17,297 nucleotides of DNA from positions 1 through 17,297 of the forward strand of contig JALXCS010000149.1 in the NCBI GenBank assembly GCA_026990815.1, given 5' to 3'. The notes below the pieces were generated by a model, which made no database searches, was not told the origin of the DNA, and worked only from the letters and a program-made list of their open reading frames with translations. A program made the position numbers and the translations under genes. This document shows, one piece after another, positions 7,388 to 14,485 of this stretch. Origin of the DNA: Methylomonas sp. GTDB taxonomy: Bacteria; Pseudomonadota; Gammaproteobacteria; Methylococcales; Methylomonadaceae. Within the stretch, counting starts at the first letter, position 1. Each line of letters opens with the position of its first letter.

Positions 7388-9094
7388 TTAGTCTCTCAAG
7401 ATATTTTCATTCTCAATAGAGCTGAAACTCCGGGAATAAAAATGAATCGCTTTTCTGCCATTTCCTTTGGCTTTGGCTTTGTACATAGCAATATCCGCTC
7501 TATTGAGAATAGAATCTGAAGAATCATTCCTCTCAGGAAACAAACTAATCCCAATGCTGGCACTGATATAATGTTCTTGGGTTTCAATCAGAAAAGGTGA
7601 AGCAAGCGCTTCCTGAATTTTATTGGCAACGACATGCGCTAATTCAACGGCTTTTTGGGGTTCTTTACCAAGTTCTTTCAGTAACAACACAAACTCATCC
7701 CCCCCATACCTGGCAACAGTATCTTCCTCGCGAAGCAATTCCAGCATCCGCCGCGCTGCGAGTTCAAGCAACATATCTCCGGCAATATGGCCAAAGCTGT
7801 CATTAAGCATTTTAAAATCATCCAGATCCAGAAACAATACAGCACTAATGTGTTCACGGCGCCTGGCAACGGATAATTCCTGAGATAACCGATCCAAAAA
7901 CAAGCGTCGATTTGGCAAACCGGTTAAAGGGTCGTTGTAGGCTAGCTGCCTGATTTTGGCCTGGGATTTAACCCTCTCAGTAATATCCAGAATAATTGCC
8001 ACAAACGCCAGCTGATTACCATAGGGAATTAATTGCAGATGCACTTCTACATTATATAAAGTACCATCTTTGCGTCTATGAACGGTTTCAAATACCAGTA
8101 TTTCTTTGGTGTGATTTCTGAGTGGTAAAAGCATTTCATTGAAGTCTGAAAGGGTAAACTCAGGTTTTAAATCCAACGGCGTCAATTGTTGTAATTCGGA
8201 TAACGAATAACCCAGATTCTGTCTGGCACCTTGATTGACCTCAATGAACAATAAAGTTTCTTCATTGAAAATATAAATTTCGTTCAGGGAAACTTCAATG
8301 ATCCGGCCCAAGCTCATTTCCCTGGCTTCCTGGGCTTTACGCTCACTGATGTCGACCAAACAGCAGCAGAGAATATTCTGATTTTCAGGGGAAGGTAATT
8401 TTACCACCCTGACTTCGCAGAGGATTCTATCTCCCTTACTATTGAGAATTATCCATTCAAAACTGGCTTCTCCTTTTTCCTCAACATCTTCTAAACATTT
8501 TTTTACTTTTTCAGAACTTAAACTGCCATCAGCTTGTCTTTTCGGACTAGATTCCAGCGGTCCAATTTCCAGCAAATTAGTCTTGGTCAAACCAAACAGC
8601 TCCAGAGATTTTTTATTGGCATCAATGAAACGCATGGTTTCCAGATCAAGTATGAGTAAAGCATCGGGCGCAAAATCAATCATTGTCTGGTAACGCCGTA
8701 GAGTAACTTCCAACGCCTGTTCTGCTTTTCGACGGTAACTGATATCCCTGTCAACACCTTGATAGCCAAGTAACTCTCCGCCAGCATCGAAGACAGGATT
8801 CCCACTGGTTTCCAGAATTACAGGATATCCCTCTCGATGCAAATTGGTATTTTCCAGATTTGCAAAGCCCCGCTTGGAGGAAACCACTCCCCAAAAAATA
8901 TCAGCCACCCGTTCTGATTCTTCTATCGACATCAGATCAAATGGGGTTTTACCAATCAGTTCTTCAGGTTGGTAGCCAAGAATTCTGCTGCATTGGGAAC
9001 CGACATAGGTATATACACCATTTTTGTCTACTTCCCACATCCAGTCAGGAGAGTTTTCCACAAACCGACGAAAAAAACCCTCATTTTTTTTCAT
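7388..9094 (-). CDS. Triple-PAS diguanylate cyclase (GGDEF)
   Basis: This is a predicted cytosolic diguanylate cyclase making c-di-GMP from two GTP. The 568-residue protein has three PAS domains in a row (about 5-125, 130-255 and 260-385; the first two end in the PAS/PAC-like VDRDIS and LVDISER, the third in ILDITERV) and a C-terminal GGDEF domain (about 395-560). The active site is intact: YGGDEF, with GGDEF at 464-468. The inhibitory I-site REED (455-458) sits exactly five residues before it. DPLTGLPNRR marks the start of the domain. There is no EAL domain, membrane segment or signal peptide, so the PAS domains must sense cytoplasmic signals; ligands cannot be told. It lies between cheV and flgA inside the flagellar locus, on the cheV strand. 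The ATG at 9094 has a weak ribosome site. Confidence 0.93.
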   Translation of the reverse strand: MKKNEGFFRRFVENSPDWMWEVDKNGVYTYVGSQCSRILGYQPEELIGKTPFDLMSIEESERVADIFWGVVSSKRGFANLENTNLHREGYPVILETSGNPVFDAGGELLGYQGVDRDISYRRKAEQALEVTLRRYQTMIDFAPDALLILDLETMRFIDANKKSLELFGLTKTNLLEIGPLESSPKRQADGSLSSEKVKKCLEDVEEKGEASFEWIILNSKGDRILCEVRVVKLPSPENQNILCCCLVDISERKAQEAREMSLGRIIEVSLNEIYIFNEETLLFIEVNQGARQNLGYSLSELQQLTPLDLKPEFTLSDFNEMLLPLRNHTKEILVFETVHRRKDGTLYNVEVHLQLIPYGNQLAFVAIILDITERVKSQAKIRQLAYNDPLTGLPNRRLFLDRLSQELSVARRREHISAVLFLDLDDFKMLNDSFGHIAGDMLLELAARRMLELLREEDTVARYGGDEFVLLLKELGKEPQKAVELAHVVANKIQEALASPFLIETQEHYISASIGISLFPERNDSSDSILNRADIAMYKAKAKGNGRKAIHFYSRSFSSIENENILRD

Positions 9095-9277
9095 AACGAT
9101 ATTTCTTCATTGTCCGAAACACAATGGCGACCTCGATTAATCATCACTTACATCAGAACTGATCTGACTTTGAATATCAACTAATTGCCTGATTACCCAC
9201 ACGGTTCCCCCAATTTATTGTAGTGGCAAATACTGTAAGAAACTGAACAACAAAAGTTATAAATATTGTTGGTTTTT

Positions 9278-9348
9278 ATGTGGGAGCGGCTTCAGCCGCG
9301 AAAAGGCAGCATCAAGATACAAATCGTGGCTAAAAGCCACTCCCACAT
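9278..9348. repeat. REPIN-like doublet: two inverted REP hairpins
   Basis: Two REP-type units face each other. The left arm (about 9278-9303) contains TGTGGGAGCGGCTTCAGCCG and folds as GCGGCT-TC-AGCCGC. The right arm (about 9324-9348), read on the minus strand, is ATGTGGGAGTGGCTTTTAGC and then CACGA; it folds as GTGGC-TTTTA-GCCAC. Both share the GTGGGAG head next to a hairpin and the GA tail. The hairpin stems differ by compensating changes (CGG/CCG against TGG/CCA). This head-plus-hairpin form is the known layout of Pseudomonas REP/BIME elements, which are moved by RAYT transposases. No RAYT gene is present here. Confidence 0.85.
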
Positions 9349-9380
9349 TTTATTTCCACATATCTCTTTCTGGCGGTTCT

Positions 9381-9403
9381 CATGTCACATCCTGTCTGAC
9401 ATG
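9381..9403. repeat. Short inverted repeat upstream of flgA
   Basis: CATGTCA (9381-9387) and TGACATG (9397-9403) form a perfect 7-bp dyad with a 9-nt spacer, about 190 nt before the flgA ATG. It could bind a regulator of flgA or of the divergent GGDEF gene. No named consensus fits. Confidence 0.3.
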
Positions 9404-9593
9404 TTGCCCCCAGGCAATTGATTCATTTTTTTACTTTTTTTATTGTAAAGTGACTGAAGCTAATACGTAATCAGGAATATTTATCGACAAGCTTCTTCGA
9501 CGAAACACATTAATATTGAAAAGTGCCGCATGCAATATATGTTGGCATTATTCATGCGTGGTCAAAATAACACGACAAAATAATGGCACCCTC

Positions 9594-10280
9594 ATGAAAG
9601 AATCACTTTTAATTCTCGCTTTAATTTTTGCCCAACAGACCAATGCTACACCTGGACAAAGTCTTGAGTCAATTAAATCAGCAATCGTAGATTATCTCTC
9701 CCGTCAAATACCGGATAAACATGTTCACAAAATCATTGTTGCTCCTTTAGATCCTCGCTTAAGATTACCAAAATGCACGAAACCTTTGAAAATTTCTGTC
9801 CATAGAGGCCGTATTAAACCAGGAAGAAACTCCATTGGCGTTAGCTGCAAAGGCAAACAATCCTGGAGAATTTTCCATTCTGCCTCAATCAAAACATTTA
9901 AAGACATTCTGGTACTGAAAAAATCAATCCGTCGTGGCGAAATTATCACACCTCAGCATTTAACCATCGAAAAAAAGGAAATTTCACGGCTTGGTGGAAA
10001 TTTTTTCACTGACCCTAGTGAGGTTATTAACAAACAGGCAACAAAAAACCTGTCTTCAGGAAGAGTTATCTCCGACAAATATTTGACAGAAGCAACCCTG
10101 ATAAAACGCGGCCAAAAAATCACCATTGCTTCACGATCCCCTTCATTTTCGATTCAAATGAGCGGCCAAGCCATGAAAAATGGCATCAAGGGTCAAAGAA
10201 TTCCAGTCAAAAATGAAAACTCCAGAAGAATCATCGAGGCCACCGTCATTAAACCCGGCCTGGTATCAGTCGATTTCTAG
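9594..10280 (+). CDS. flgA: Flagellar P-ring assembly chaperone FlgA
   Basis: FlgA is a periplasmic chaperone that helps FlgI assemble the P ring. The start was set at the ATG at 9594, because the product (228 residues) then begins with a signal peptide: MKESLLILALIFAQQTNA, with likely cleavage after TNA. The open frame runs back to a TTG at 9516, but that extension (26 residues) has no signal sequence. Mature FlgA has an N-terminal region (about 20-100, with APLDPRLRLPKC) and a C-terminal SAF-like domain (about 105-225), with IRRGEIITPQHLTIEKKEI and the end VKNENSRRIIEATVIKPGLV. A ribosome site before 9594 is poor. flgM follows after 129 nt with its own promoter. Confidence 0.93.
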   Translation: MKESLLILALIFAQQTNATPGQSLESIKSAIVDYLSRQIPDKHVHKIIVAPLDPRLRLPKCTKPLKISVHRGRIKPGRNSIGVSCKGKQSWRIFHSASIKTFKDILVLKKSIRRGEIITPQHLTIEKKEISRLGGNFFTDPSEVINKQATKNLSSGRVISDKYLTEATLIKRGQKITIASRSPSFSIQMSGQAMKNGIKGQRIPVKNENSRRIIEATVIKPGLVSVDF

Positions 10281-10347
10281 GAGTTTATCAAATTTTGGAT
10301 GATTCTGTTGACAGAACCCTACTAGACAAAAAATTTCGCTCAAAAAT

Positions 10348-10374
10348 TAAAGTTATCATCTAAACTGACGATAA
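10348..10374 (+). promoter_or_regulatory. Sigma-28 (FliA) promoter of flgM-flgN
   Basis: TAAAGTTA (10348-10355), 11 nt, then GACGATAA (10367-10374). The flagellar sigma-28 consensus is TAAAGTTT-N11-GCCGATAA, so 14 of 16 positions match at exact spacing. The flgM ATG lies 36 nt past the -10 box, behind a TAGGAAA ribosome site. This places the anti-sigma-28 gene under sigma-28, an established negative feedback in enteric bacteria and Vibrio. Confidence 0.88.
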
Positions 10375-10409
10375 CTAAAGCAAATATGAATAGTTAACTA
10401 GGAAACATT

Positions 10410-10715
10410 ATGGCTATAAAAATCTCAACTTCACTCCAGACAGTGCAAGCTCACAAATCATCTGGAAAGGAAAAGGCTGAAAGCACAAAAAATACTTCAA
10501 CCCAAAATATAGCGCAAGGGGATTCCCTGAAGTTTACAGAAACCGCCAAGGAATTAAAACAGGCTTTCGCAGCATTGGATTCAGTTCCTGTTATCAATTC
10601 CGCTCGTGTTAAACAGGCAAGAGATGCTATTACAGCAGGGACTTACCAGGTTGATGCTGAAAAAATTGCTGAGAAAATGGTCCAGTTTGAAAAATCCTTA
10701 CCAGAAACTTCTTAG
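10410..10715 (+). CDS. flgM: Anti-sigma-28 factor FlgM
   Basis: FlgM binds sigma-28 (FliA) and holds back late flagellar genes until it is exported through the finished hook-basal body. The 101-residue protein has a low-complexity, probably disordered N-terminal half rich in K, S, T and Q. The C-terminal half carries the family signature: SARVKQARDAITAGTYQVDA (about 67-86) and EKIAEKMVQFE (about 87-97), the helices that grip sigma-28. The start is supported by the TAGGAAA ribosome site. A near-consensus sigma-28 promoter lies upstream and flgN begins 3 nt after the stop. Confidence 0.95.
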   Translation: MAIKISTSLQTVQAHKSSGKEKAESTKNTSTQNIAQGDSLKFTETAKELKQAFAALDSVPVINSARVKQARDAITAGTYQVDAEKIAEKMVQFEKSLPETS

Positions 10716-10718
10716 CTT

Positions 10719-11216
10719 ATGATTGAAAAAACCTATCCAGTTGCTACCAAACTTGCCAAAAACGGCTTGATTCATACCCAAAAGCTTTTTCAGCTTCTGG
10801 GAGAAGAAGCTTCTCTGCTAAGAAAAGACGAGGCAACGGAATTACTGGCGGGAATAGCGGCCGAAAAGCAATTATTAGTCACCCAACTCAATCAATTTAC
10901 CAAACAGCTGTCACAAATCCTTAACACAGAAAACCTGGCTCTGGATCAAGACGGTATTAAAGATTATTTGGAAAAAGCCAAAAATGCCGGTCTAAAAGCC
11001 ACTGAATTATCCCAATACTGGTTTGAAATAACTGAACTGTCAAAAAAATGTCGGGATATGAACGAACATAATGGCGCCTGCATCGATTTATTAACGCGTC
11101 ATAATCAACGCTCCCTACAAATTATCAAAGGTAATGGTCAAACCATCAATACTTATGGCCCTGATGGCACAACCAGCTCTGAGCTGAATAGCCAAAATCT
11201 GGTTTCATCCGTATAA
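10719..11216 (+). CDS. flgN: Flagellar export chaperone FlgN
   Basis: FlgN is the cytoplasmic chaperone for the hook-filament junction proteins FlgK and FlgL and delivers them to the export gate. The 165-residue protein is almost wholly helical (about 1-140). It has the FlgN pattern LLGEEASLLRKDEATELLAG (about 26-45), the Asn-rich segment MNEHNGACIDLLTRHNQRSL (about 113-132) and the end NTYGPDGTT (about 143-151). It is translated 3 nt after flgM in the usual flgM-flgN pair. It meets lpxB tail to tail, with 17 nt between the stop codons and no clear terminator. Confidence 0.9.
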   Translation: MIEKTYPVATKLAKNGLIHTQKLFQLLGEEASLLRKDEATELLAGIAAEKQLLVTQLNQFTKQLSQILNTENLALDQDGIKDYLEKAKNAGLKATELSQYWFEITELSKKCRDMNEHNGACIDLLTRHNQRSLQIIKGNGQTINTYGPDGTTSSELNSQNLVSSV

Positions 11217-11233
11217 AAAGGTTTTTCTTGGGG

Positions 11234-12373
11234 CTATTGCTTTTTTAACAATTTGGCCGCCAGTTCCGCCATTTTTTTTGACCCCCCGCCAACACCAAGT
11301 GCTGTTTTAACTTCCTCTAGATTTTTCCGCATCGTATCGGCATAATCTGTATTTTCAAGAATCTTGTTGATTTCCAAAGCCAAATTTTCAGCCCGCGCTT
11401 GGTGCTGTATAAGTTCCTGAACTATTTTTTTTCCAGCCACAATATTCGGTAGACCAATAAAAGGTGTTTTGACCAACAATCTCCCAAGCCAGTAAGTAAT
11501 GGCGGAAAGTTTATAGGTGATCACCATGGGTACTGTGAGCAATGCAATTTCCAAAGTTACTGTTCCTGAACTGGTCATTACAGCATTGCAGCATTGAATT
11601 ACTTCATAAGGCTGGTGTTTTACAACTCGAAGCTTAACTGATGAAGTTTTTAAAATCGATTGTAATAAATCATCATCTACGGAATCAGCCTGGGGCAAAA
11701 TAAATTCAACATTGGGAATTGTTTCCCTAATAATTTCCGCAGCTTTAATCATCACCGGAAGTAGCCGTATGATTTCGTTTCGACGACTTCCCGGTAGCAA
11801 GCCAACCACTGGATGATGGCTGTCAAGATTAAAAACCCGTTTTGCCTCATCAATTGATAATTGTGGATGGACTTTATCGACTGAGGGATGTCCCACATAA
11901 GCAACGGGAATATTCTCTGCTTCATAATAGGCTGTTTCAAAAGGAAAAATGACAGCCATCATGTCGATAATTTTGCCATATTTGATAACCCGGCCTGGCC
12001 GCCACGCCCAAACCTGGGGGCTGACGTAAAAAAGCACTTTAACCCCTTGCCGTTTGGCAAAAGCGGCTAACTTGTAATTAAATTCCTTATAATCAACGCA
12101 AATCAGTAAATCGGGTTTTTCTGAAATCAATAATTGCTGCATCAATTTTAATGCCCTTTTGATTTCACCATAGTGCTTAAGAACTTCAATCACCCCAATC
12201 ACGGCAATATTGCTGGAATCAAATCGCACATCAATTCCAGCCTTCGCCATTTTTTTGCCACCCATGCCAAACCCCATTATGTCTGGCATATGGTTTTTCA
12301 ATTCCAAAAACAAATTAGCGGCGTGCTGGTCTCCAGAAGCCTCACCTGCAACCAGCATAATTTTGTTGGTCAT
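11234..12373 (-). CDS. lpxB: Lipid-A-disaccharide synthase LpxB
   Basis: LpxB joins UDP-2,3-diacyl-glucosamine and lipid X to the lipid A disaccharide at the inner membrane (glycosyltransferase family 19). The 379 residues match the usual length. Visible motifs are LVAGEASGDQHAANL (about 7-21), VDYKEFNYKLA (about 94-104), FYVSPQVWAWRPGR (about 115-128), VGHPSVD (about 160-166), GLLPGSRRNEI (about 192-202) and SSGTVTLEIALL (about 268-279). It starts 6 nt after the aminotransferase gene. If its neighbours make UDP-GlcNAc3N, this enzyme must accept 3-amino sugar precursors. lpxA, lpxD and fabZ, often near lpxB, are not in the window. Confidence 0.97.
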   Translation of the reverse strand: MTNKIMLVAGEASGDQHAANLFLELKNHMPDIMGFGMGGKKMAKAGIDVRFDSSNIAVIGVIEVLKHYGEIKRALKLMQQLLISEKPDLLICVDYKEFNYKLAAFAKRQGVKVLFYVSPQVWAWRPGRVIKYGKIIDMMAVIFPFETAYYEAENIPVAYVGHPSVDKVHPQLSIDEAKRVFNLDSHHPVVGLLPGSRRNEIIRLLPVMIKAAEIIRETIPNVEFILPQADSVDDDLLQSILKTSSVKLRVVKHQPYEVIQCCNAVMTSSGTVTLEIALLTVPMVITYKLSAITYWLGRLLVKTPFIGLPNIVAGKKIVQELIQHQARAENLALEINKILENTDYADTMRKNLEEVKTALGVGGGSKKMAELAAKLLKKQ

Positions 12374-12379
12374 TGAGAA

Positions 12380-13474
12380 TTAATTCAATACGGTTTCGAT
12401 AACAGAGACTATTTCATGGATATTATCTTCTGATAATTCCGGACAAATGGGTAAAGATACACATCTTTCGGATATCGATTCAGTAACGGGTAATCTAACA
12501 TTCGCGCAATCAGCTGCAAAAACTTTCTGTTTGTGCAAAGGAACAGGATAGTAGACAGCACAAGCAATCTGCCTGGCCTGTAACGCCGCCATAATTTCAT
12601 CACGGCGGTCACATAGCAAAGTATATTGATGATACACATGAGTACCAATAGAATCTTCGACCGGGGTTTGTAATGGCAATTCAGCCATTAATTGTGAATA
12701 TAAATAGGCTGCGTGGCGGCGGCGCTGATTATATTGGTCTATACGCTTTAATTTGGCACGCAAAATCACTGCTTGCATTTCATCCAAACGGCTATTAAAA
12801 CCAATTACATCATGATAATAACGTTTTTTACAACCATGATTTCGGAGCATTCTAACCATTTCTGCGGTTTCGTCAGATTGGGCTGTCACTAATCCACCAT
12901 CACCGAAAGCTCCCAGGTTTTTACTGGGAAAAAAACTAAAACCGGCCGCATTGCCAAAGCTGCCAGTTTGTTTGCCATTGATATCCGCTCCGAAAGATTG
13001 CGCACAGTCTTCAATAATTTTCAATTGAAATTGATCGCTTAACTGTTTGATACCATCCATATCAACAGGCTGACCGAAAAGATGAACCGGCATAATTGCC
13101 TTGGTTTTTGTAGTTATCGCCCGCTCTATTGCCGTCGGGGAAATATTGAAAGATTTTTCATCAATATCTACAAAGACGGGCTTGGCCCCAACATAGCGAA
13201 TTGCTTCAGCCGTCGCTATAAAAGTAAATGCAGTAGTAATTACCTCATCACCTTCGCCAATACCTTCAGCTAACAGCGCTAAATGTAAGGCATCGGTTCC
13301 AGAAGCAACCCCAATTGCATGTTTCACTCCAAGATAATGCGCCGCTTCCTGCTCAAATTCCTGAACGTTAGGACCCAAGATAAAAGCACAATTCTCCATT
13401 GTTTGGGCTAGACCTGCCTCAATCTCAAATTGAATTTCGGCATATTGTGCCCTCAAATTGACCATTGGAATCAT
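12380..13474 (-). CDS. gnnB: PLP-dependent sugar aminotransferase (DegT/DnrJ/EryC1 family; likely GnnB)
   Basis: This is a DegT/DnrJ/EryC1-family sugar aminotransferase, 364 residues, the normal size. PLP is expected on K185 in FFPSKNLGAFGDGG. Other family motifs are ASGTDALHLAL (about 58-68), ITTAFTFIATAEA (about 79-91), IMPVHLFGQPVDMD (about 127-140) and IIEDCAQSFGA (about 153-163). The RNHG and GFNSRLDEMQA segments near 214-236 are also typical. Between an oxidoreductase and lpxB, the best specific call is GnnB, which transfers an amino group to the 3-keto intermediate to give UDP-GlcNAc3N. O-antigen enzymes of the WbpE type look similar, so the gene name is an inference; the class is certain. 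An AGAGAGGAA ribosome site precedes the start. Confidence 0.88.
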   Translation of the reverse strand: MIPMVNLRAQYAEIQFEIEAGLAQTMENCAFILGPNVQEFEQEAAHYLGVKHAIGVASGTDALHLALLAEGIGEGDEVITTAFTFIATAEAIRYVGAKPVFVDIDEKSFNISPTAIERAITTKTKAIMPVHLFGQPVDMDGIKQLSDQFQLKIIEDCAQSFGADINGKQTGSFGNAAGFSFFPSKNLGAFGDGGLVTAQSDETAEMVRMLRNHGCKKRYYHDVIGFNSRLDEMQAVILRAKLKRIDQYNQRRRHAAYLYSQLMAELPLQTPVEDSIGTHVYHQYTLLCDRRDEIMAALQARQIACAVYYPVPLHKQKVFAADCANVRLPVTESISERCVSLPICPELSEDNIHEIVSVIETVLN

Positions 13475-13499
13475 ACGCAGTCGTTCCTCTCTGTGATTA

Positions 13500-14435
13500 T
13501 TATTGATTTAGCAAGTTGGATATTTGTATGGCGGTTGCTAAAGCCTTCCTACCCGCCTCTCCTGAAACCAATGGATTTTCTTTGGTCTGGATACAGTTGA
13601 CAAAATGCTTGATTTCTTCAAGTAATGCATCAGCATCCTCAAAAACTGATTCCTCAGTGACAATTTCTGGGATACCTGGAAACATTTCTTTTGTTCCTGT
13701 ACGATGCTGGGTTAGTACCCGATTCTGAAAATCGACCGAAACATAAGAATTAGGTCTGAACATTCTCATCTTGCGTTCCATTTTCATACTGATTCGACTG
13801 GCTGTCACATTGGCCACACAACCATTTTCAAAGACAATACGGGCATTGGCAATGTCAATACCCTTGGTCAATACTGCAGTACCGCTGGCCTCAATTCGGT
13901 CAACTTCGGAATTTACAATCGCCAGAATAATATCAATATCGTGAATCATCAGATCCAGTACTACGCTGACATCATTAGCTCTTGGATTAAAAGGCGACAG
14001 CCGGTCAGACTCAATAAATATGGGTTGTTCCTTGATATTGTCCAGCCCGACAATAGCAGGATTGAAGCGTTCCAAATGACCAACCTGCAAAATAAGATTA
14101 TTCTGCTTTGCCACAGCAATCAACTCATCAGCCTCGTCAACTGTTACAGTAATCGGTTTTTCGACCAGTACGTTTGCCCCTGCATTCAAAAAATCTTTTG
14201 TTACATGGTGATGAAGGCTTGTCGGAACAACCACACTCACCGCATCAAGTTCACCCAGCAACGGCTGGTAATCAGTCAAAAAGTCTGTCCCATTATTCTT
14301 TGCAACTTCCCGGGCTGCTTGCTCATTAGTATCAACAACTGCCACCAATTCACAGTGGGGTAATGATGCATATTTTTCTGCATGAAATTTACCTAAATAC
14401 CCAGTGCCGATAACGGCGCATTTCAATTTGTTCAT
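13500..14435 (-). CDS. gnnA: NAD(P)-dependent sugar oxidoreductase (Gfo/Idh/MocA family; likely GnnA)
   Basis: This Gfo/Idh/MocA oxidoreductase of 311 residues has an N-terminal Rossmann domain (about 1-120) with AVIGTGYLGKFHAEKYASLP, the NAD-binding GxGxxG, and VLVEKPITVTVDEADELI (about 90-107) containing the conserved EKP with its catalytic lysine. The C-terminal alpha/beta domain has GHLERFNPAI (about 118-127) and LDLMIHDIDIILAI (about 160-173). As GnnA it would oxidise UDP-GlcNAc at C3 to the ketone used by the next gene's aminotransferase. WlbA/WbpB-type enzymes of O-antigen paths are the main alternative. The gap to the aminotransferase gene is 25 nt. No good ribosome site precedes the ATG; the 50-nt gap after copA could hold a weak promoter. 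Confidence 0.87.
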   Translation of the reverse strand: MNKLKCAVIGTGYLGKFHAEKYASLPHCELVAVVDTNEQAAREVAKNNGTDFLTDYQPLLGELDAVSVVVPTSLHHHVTKDFLNAGANVLVEKPITVTVDEADELIAVAKQNNLILQVGHLERFNPAIVGLDNIKEQPIFIESDRLSPFNPRANDVSVVLDLMIHDIDIILAIVNSEVDRIEASGTAVLTKGIDIANARIVFENGCVANVTASRISMKMERKMRMFRPNSYVSVDFQNRVLTQHRTGTKEMFPGIPEIVTEESVFEDADALLEEIKHFVNCIQTKENPLVSGEAGRKALATAIQISNLLNQ

Positions 14436-14485
14436 CTAGATATAATTATTCTTATTAGGTTTTCAATATAATTTTATTGAGGACA

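Larger units (their letters stand above)
9095..9593. other. Non-coding region between the GGDEF gene and flgA
   Basis: About 500 nt without a convincing gene, between two divergent genes, so promoters for both should lie here. It contains a REPIN-like doublet (9278-9348), a CATGTCA/TGACATG dyad (9381-9403), and an AT-rich stretch with a T-run near 9427-9443. An in-frame extension of flgA back to a TTG at 9516 is open, but lacks a signal sequence at its start and is judged non-coding. I found no sigma-54 match (GG-N10-GC) for either gene. Confidence 0.5.

Noticed and set aside
9278..9348. The hairpins as a rho-independent terminator of the GGDEF gene or flgA
   Set aside because: It lies upstream of both genes, and the GTGGGAG head with two hairpins fits REP elements better.
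9371..9386. TGGCGGTTCTCATGTC as a sigma-54 promoter for flgA
   Set aside because: The -24 GG is present, but at the -12 position the dinucleotide is GT, not GC.
9516..9593. N-terminal extension of flgA from a TTG at 9516
   Set aside because: The extra 26 residues do not form a signal peptide, while the ATG at 9594 begins a clear one; FlgA must be exported to the periplasm.
11217..11233. Terminator between flgN and lpxB
   Set aside because: Only T-rich sequence is seen, with no stable GC hairpin.
13941..14363. Long plus-strand open frame (140 codons) opposite gnnA
   Set aside because: It lies fully antisense to a gene with clear family motifs and its product shows no domain; it is a reading-frame shadow.
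14436..14485. Promoter for gnnA in the copA-gnnA gap
   Set aside because: A TTGAAA box and TATATC at about 16 nt spacing exist, but the start would fall almost on the ATG; too weak to call in AT-rich DNA.
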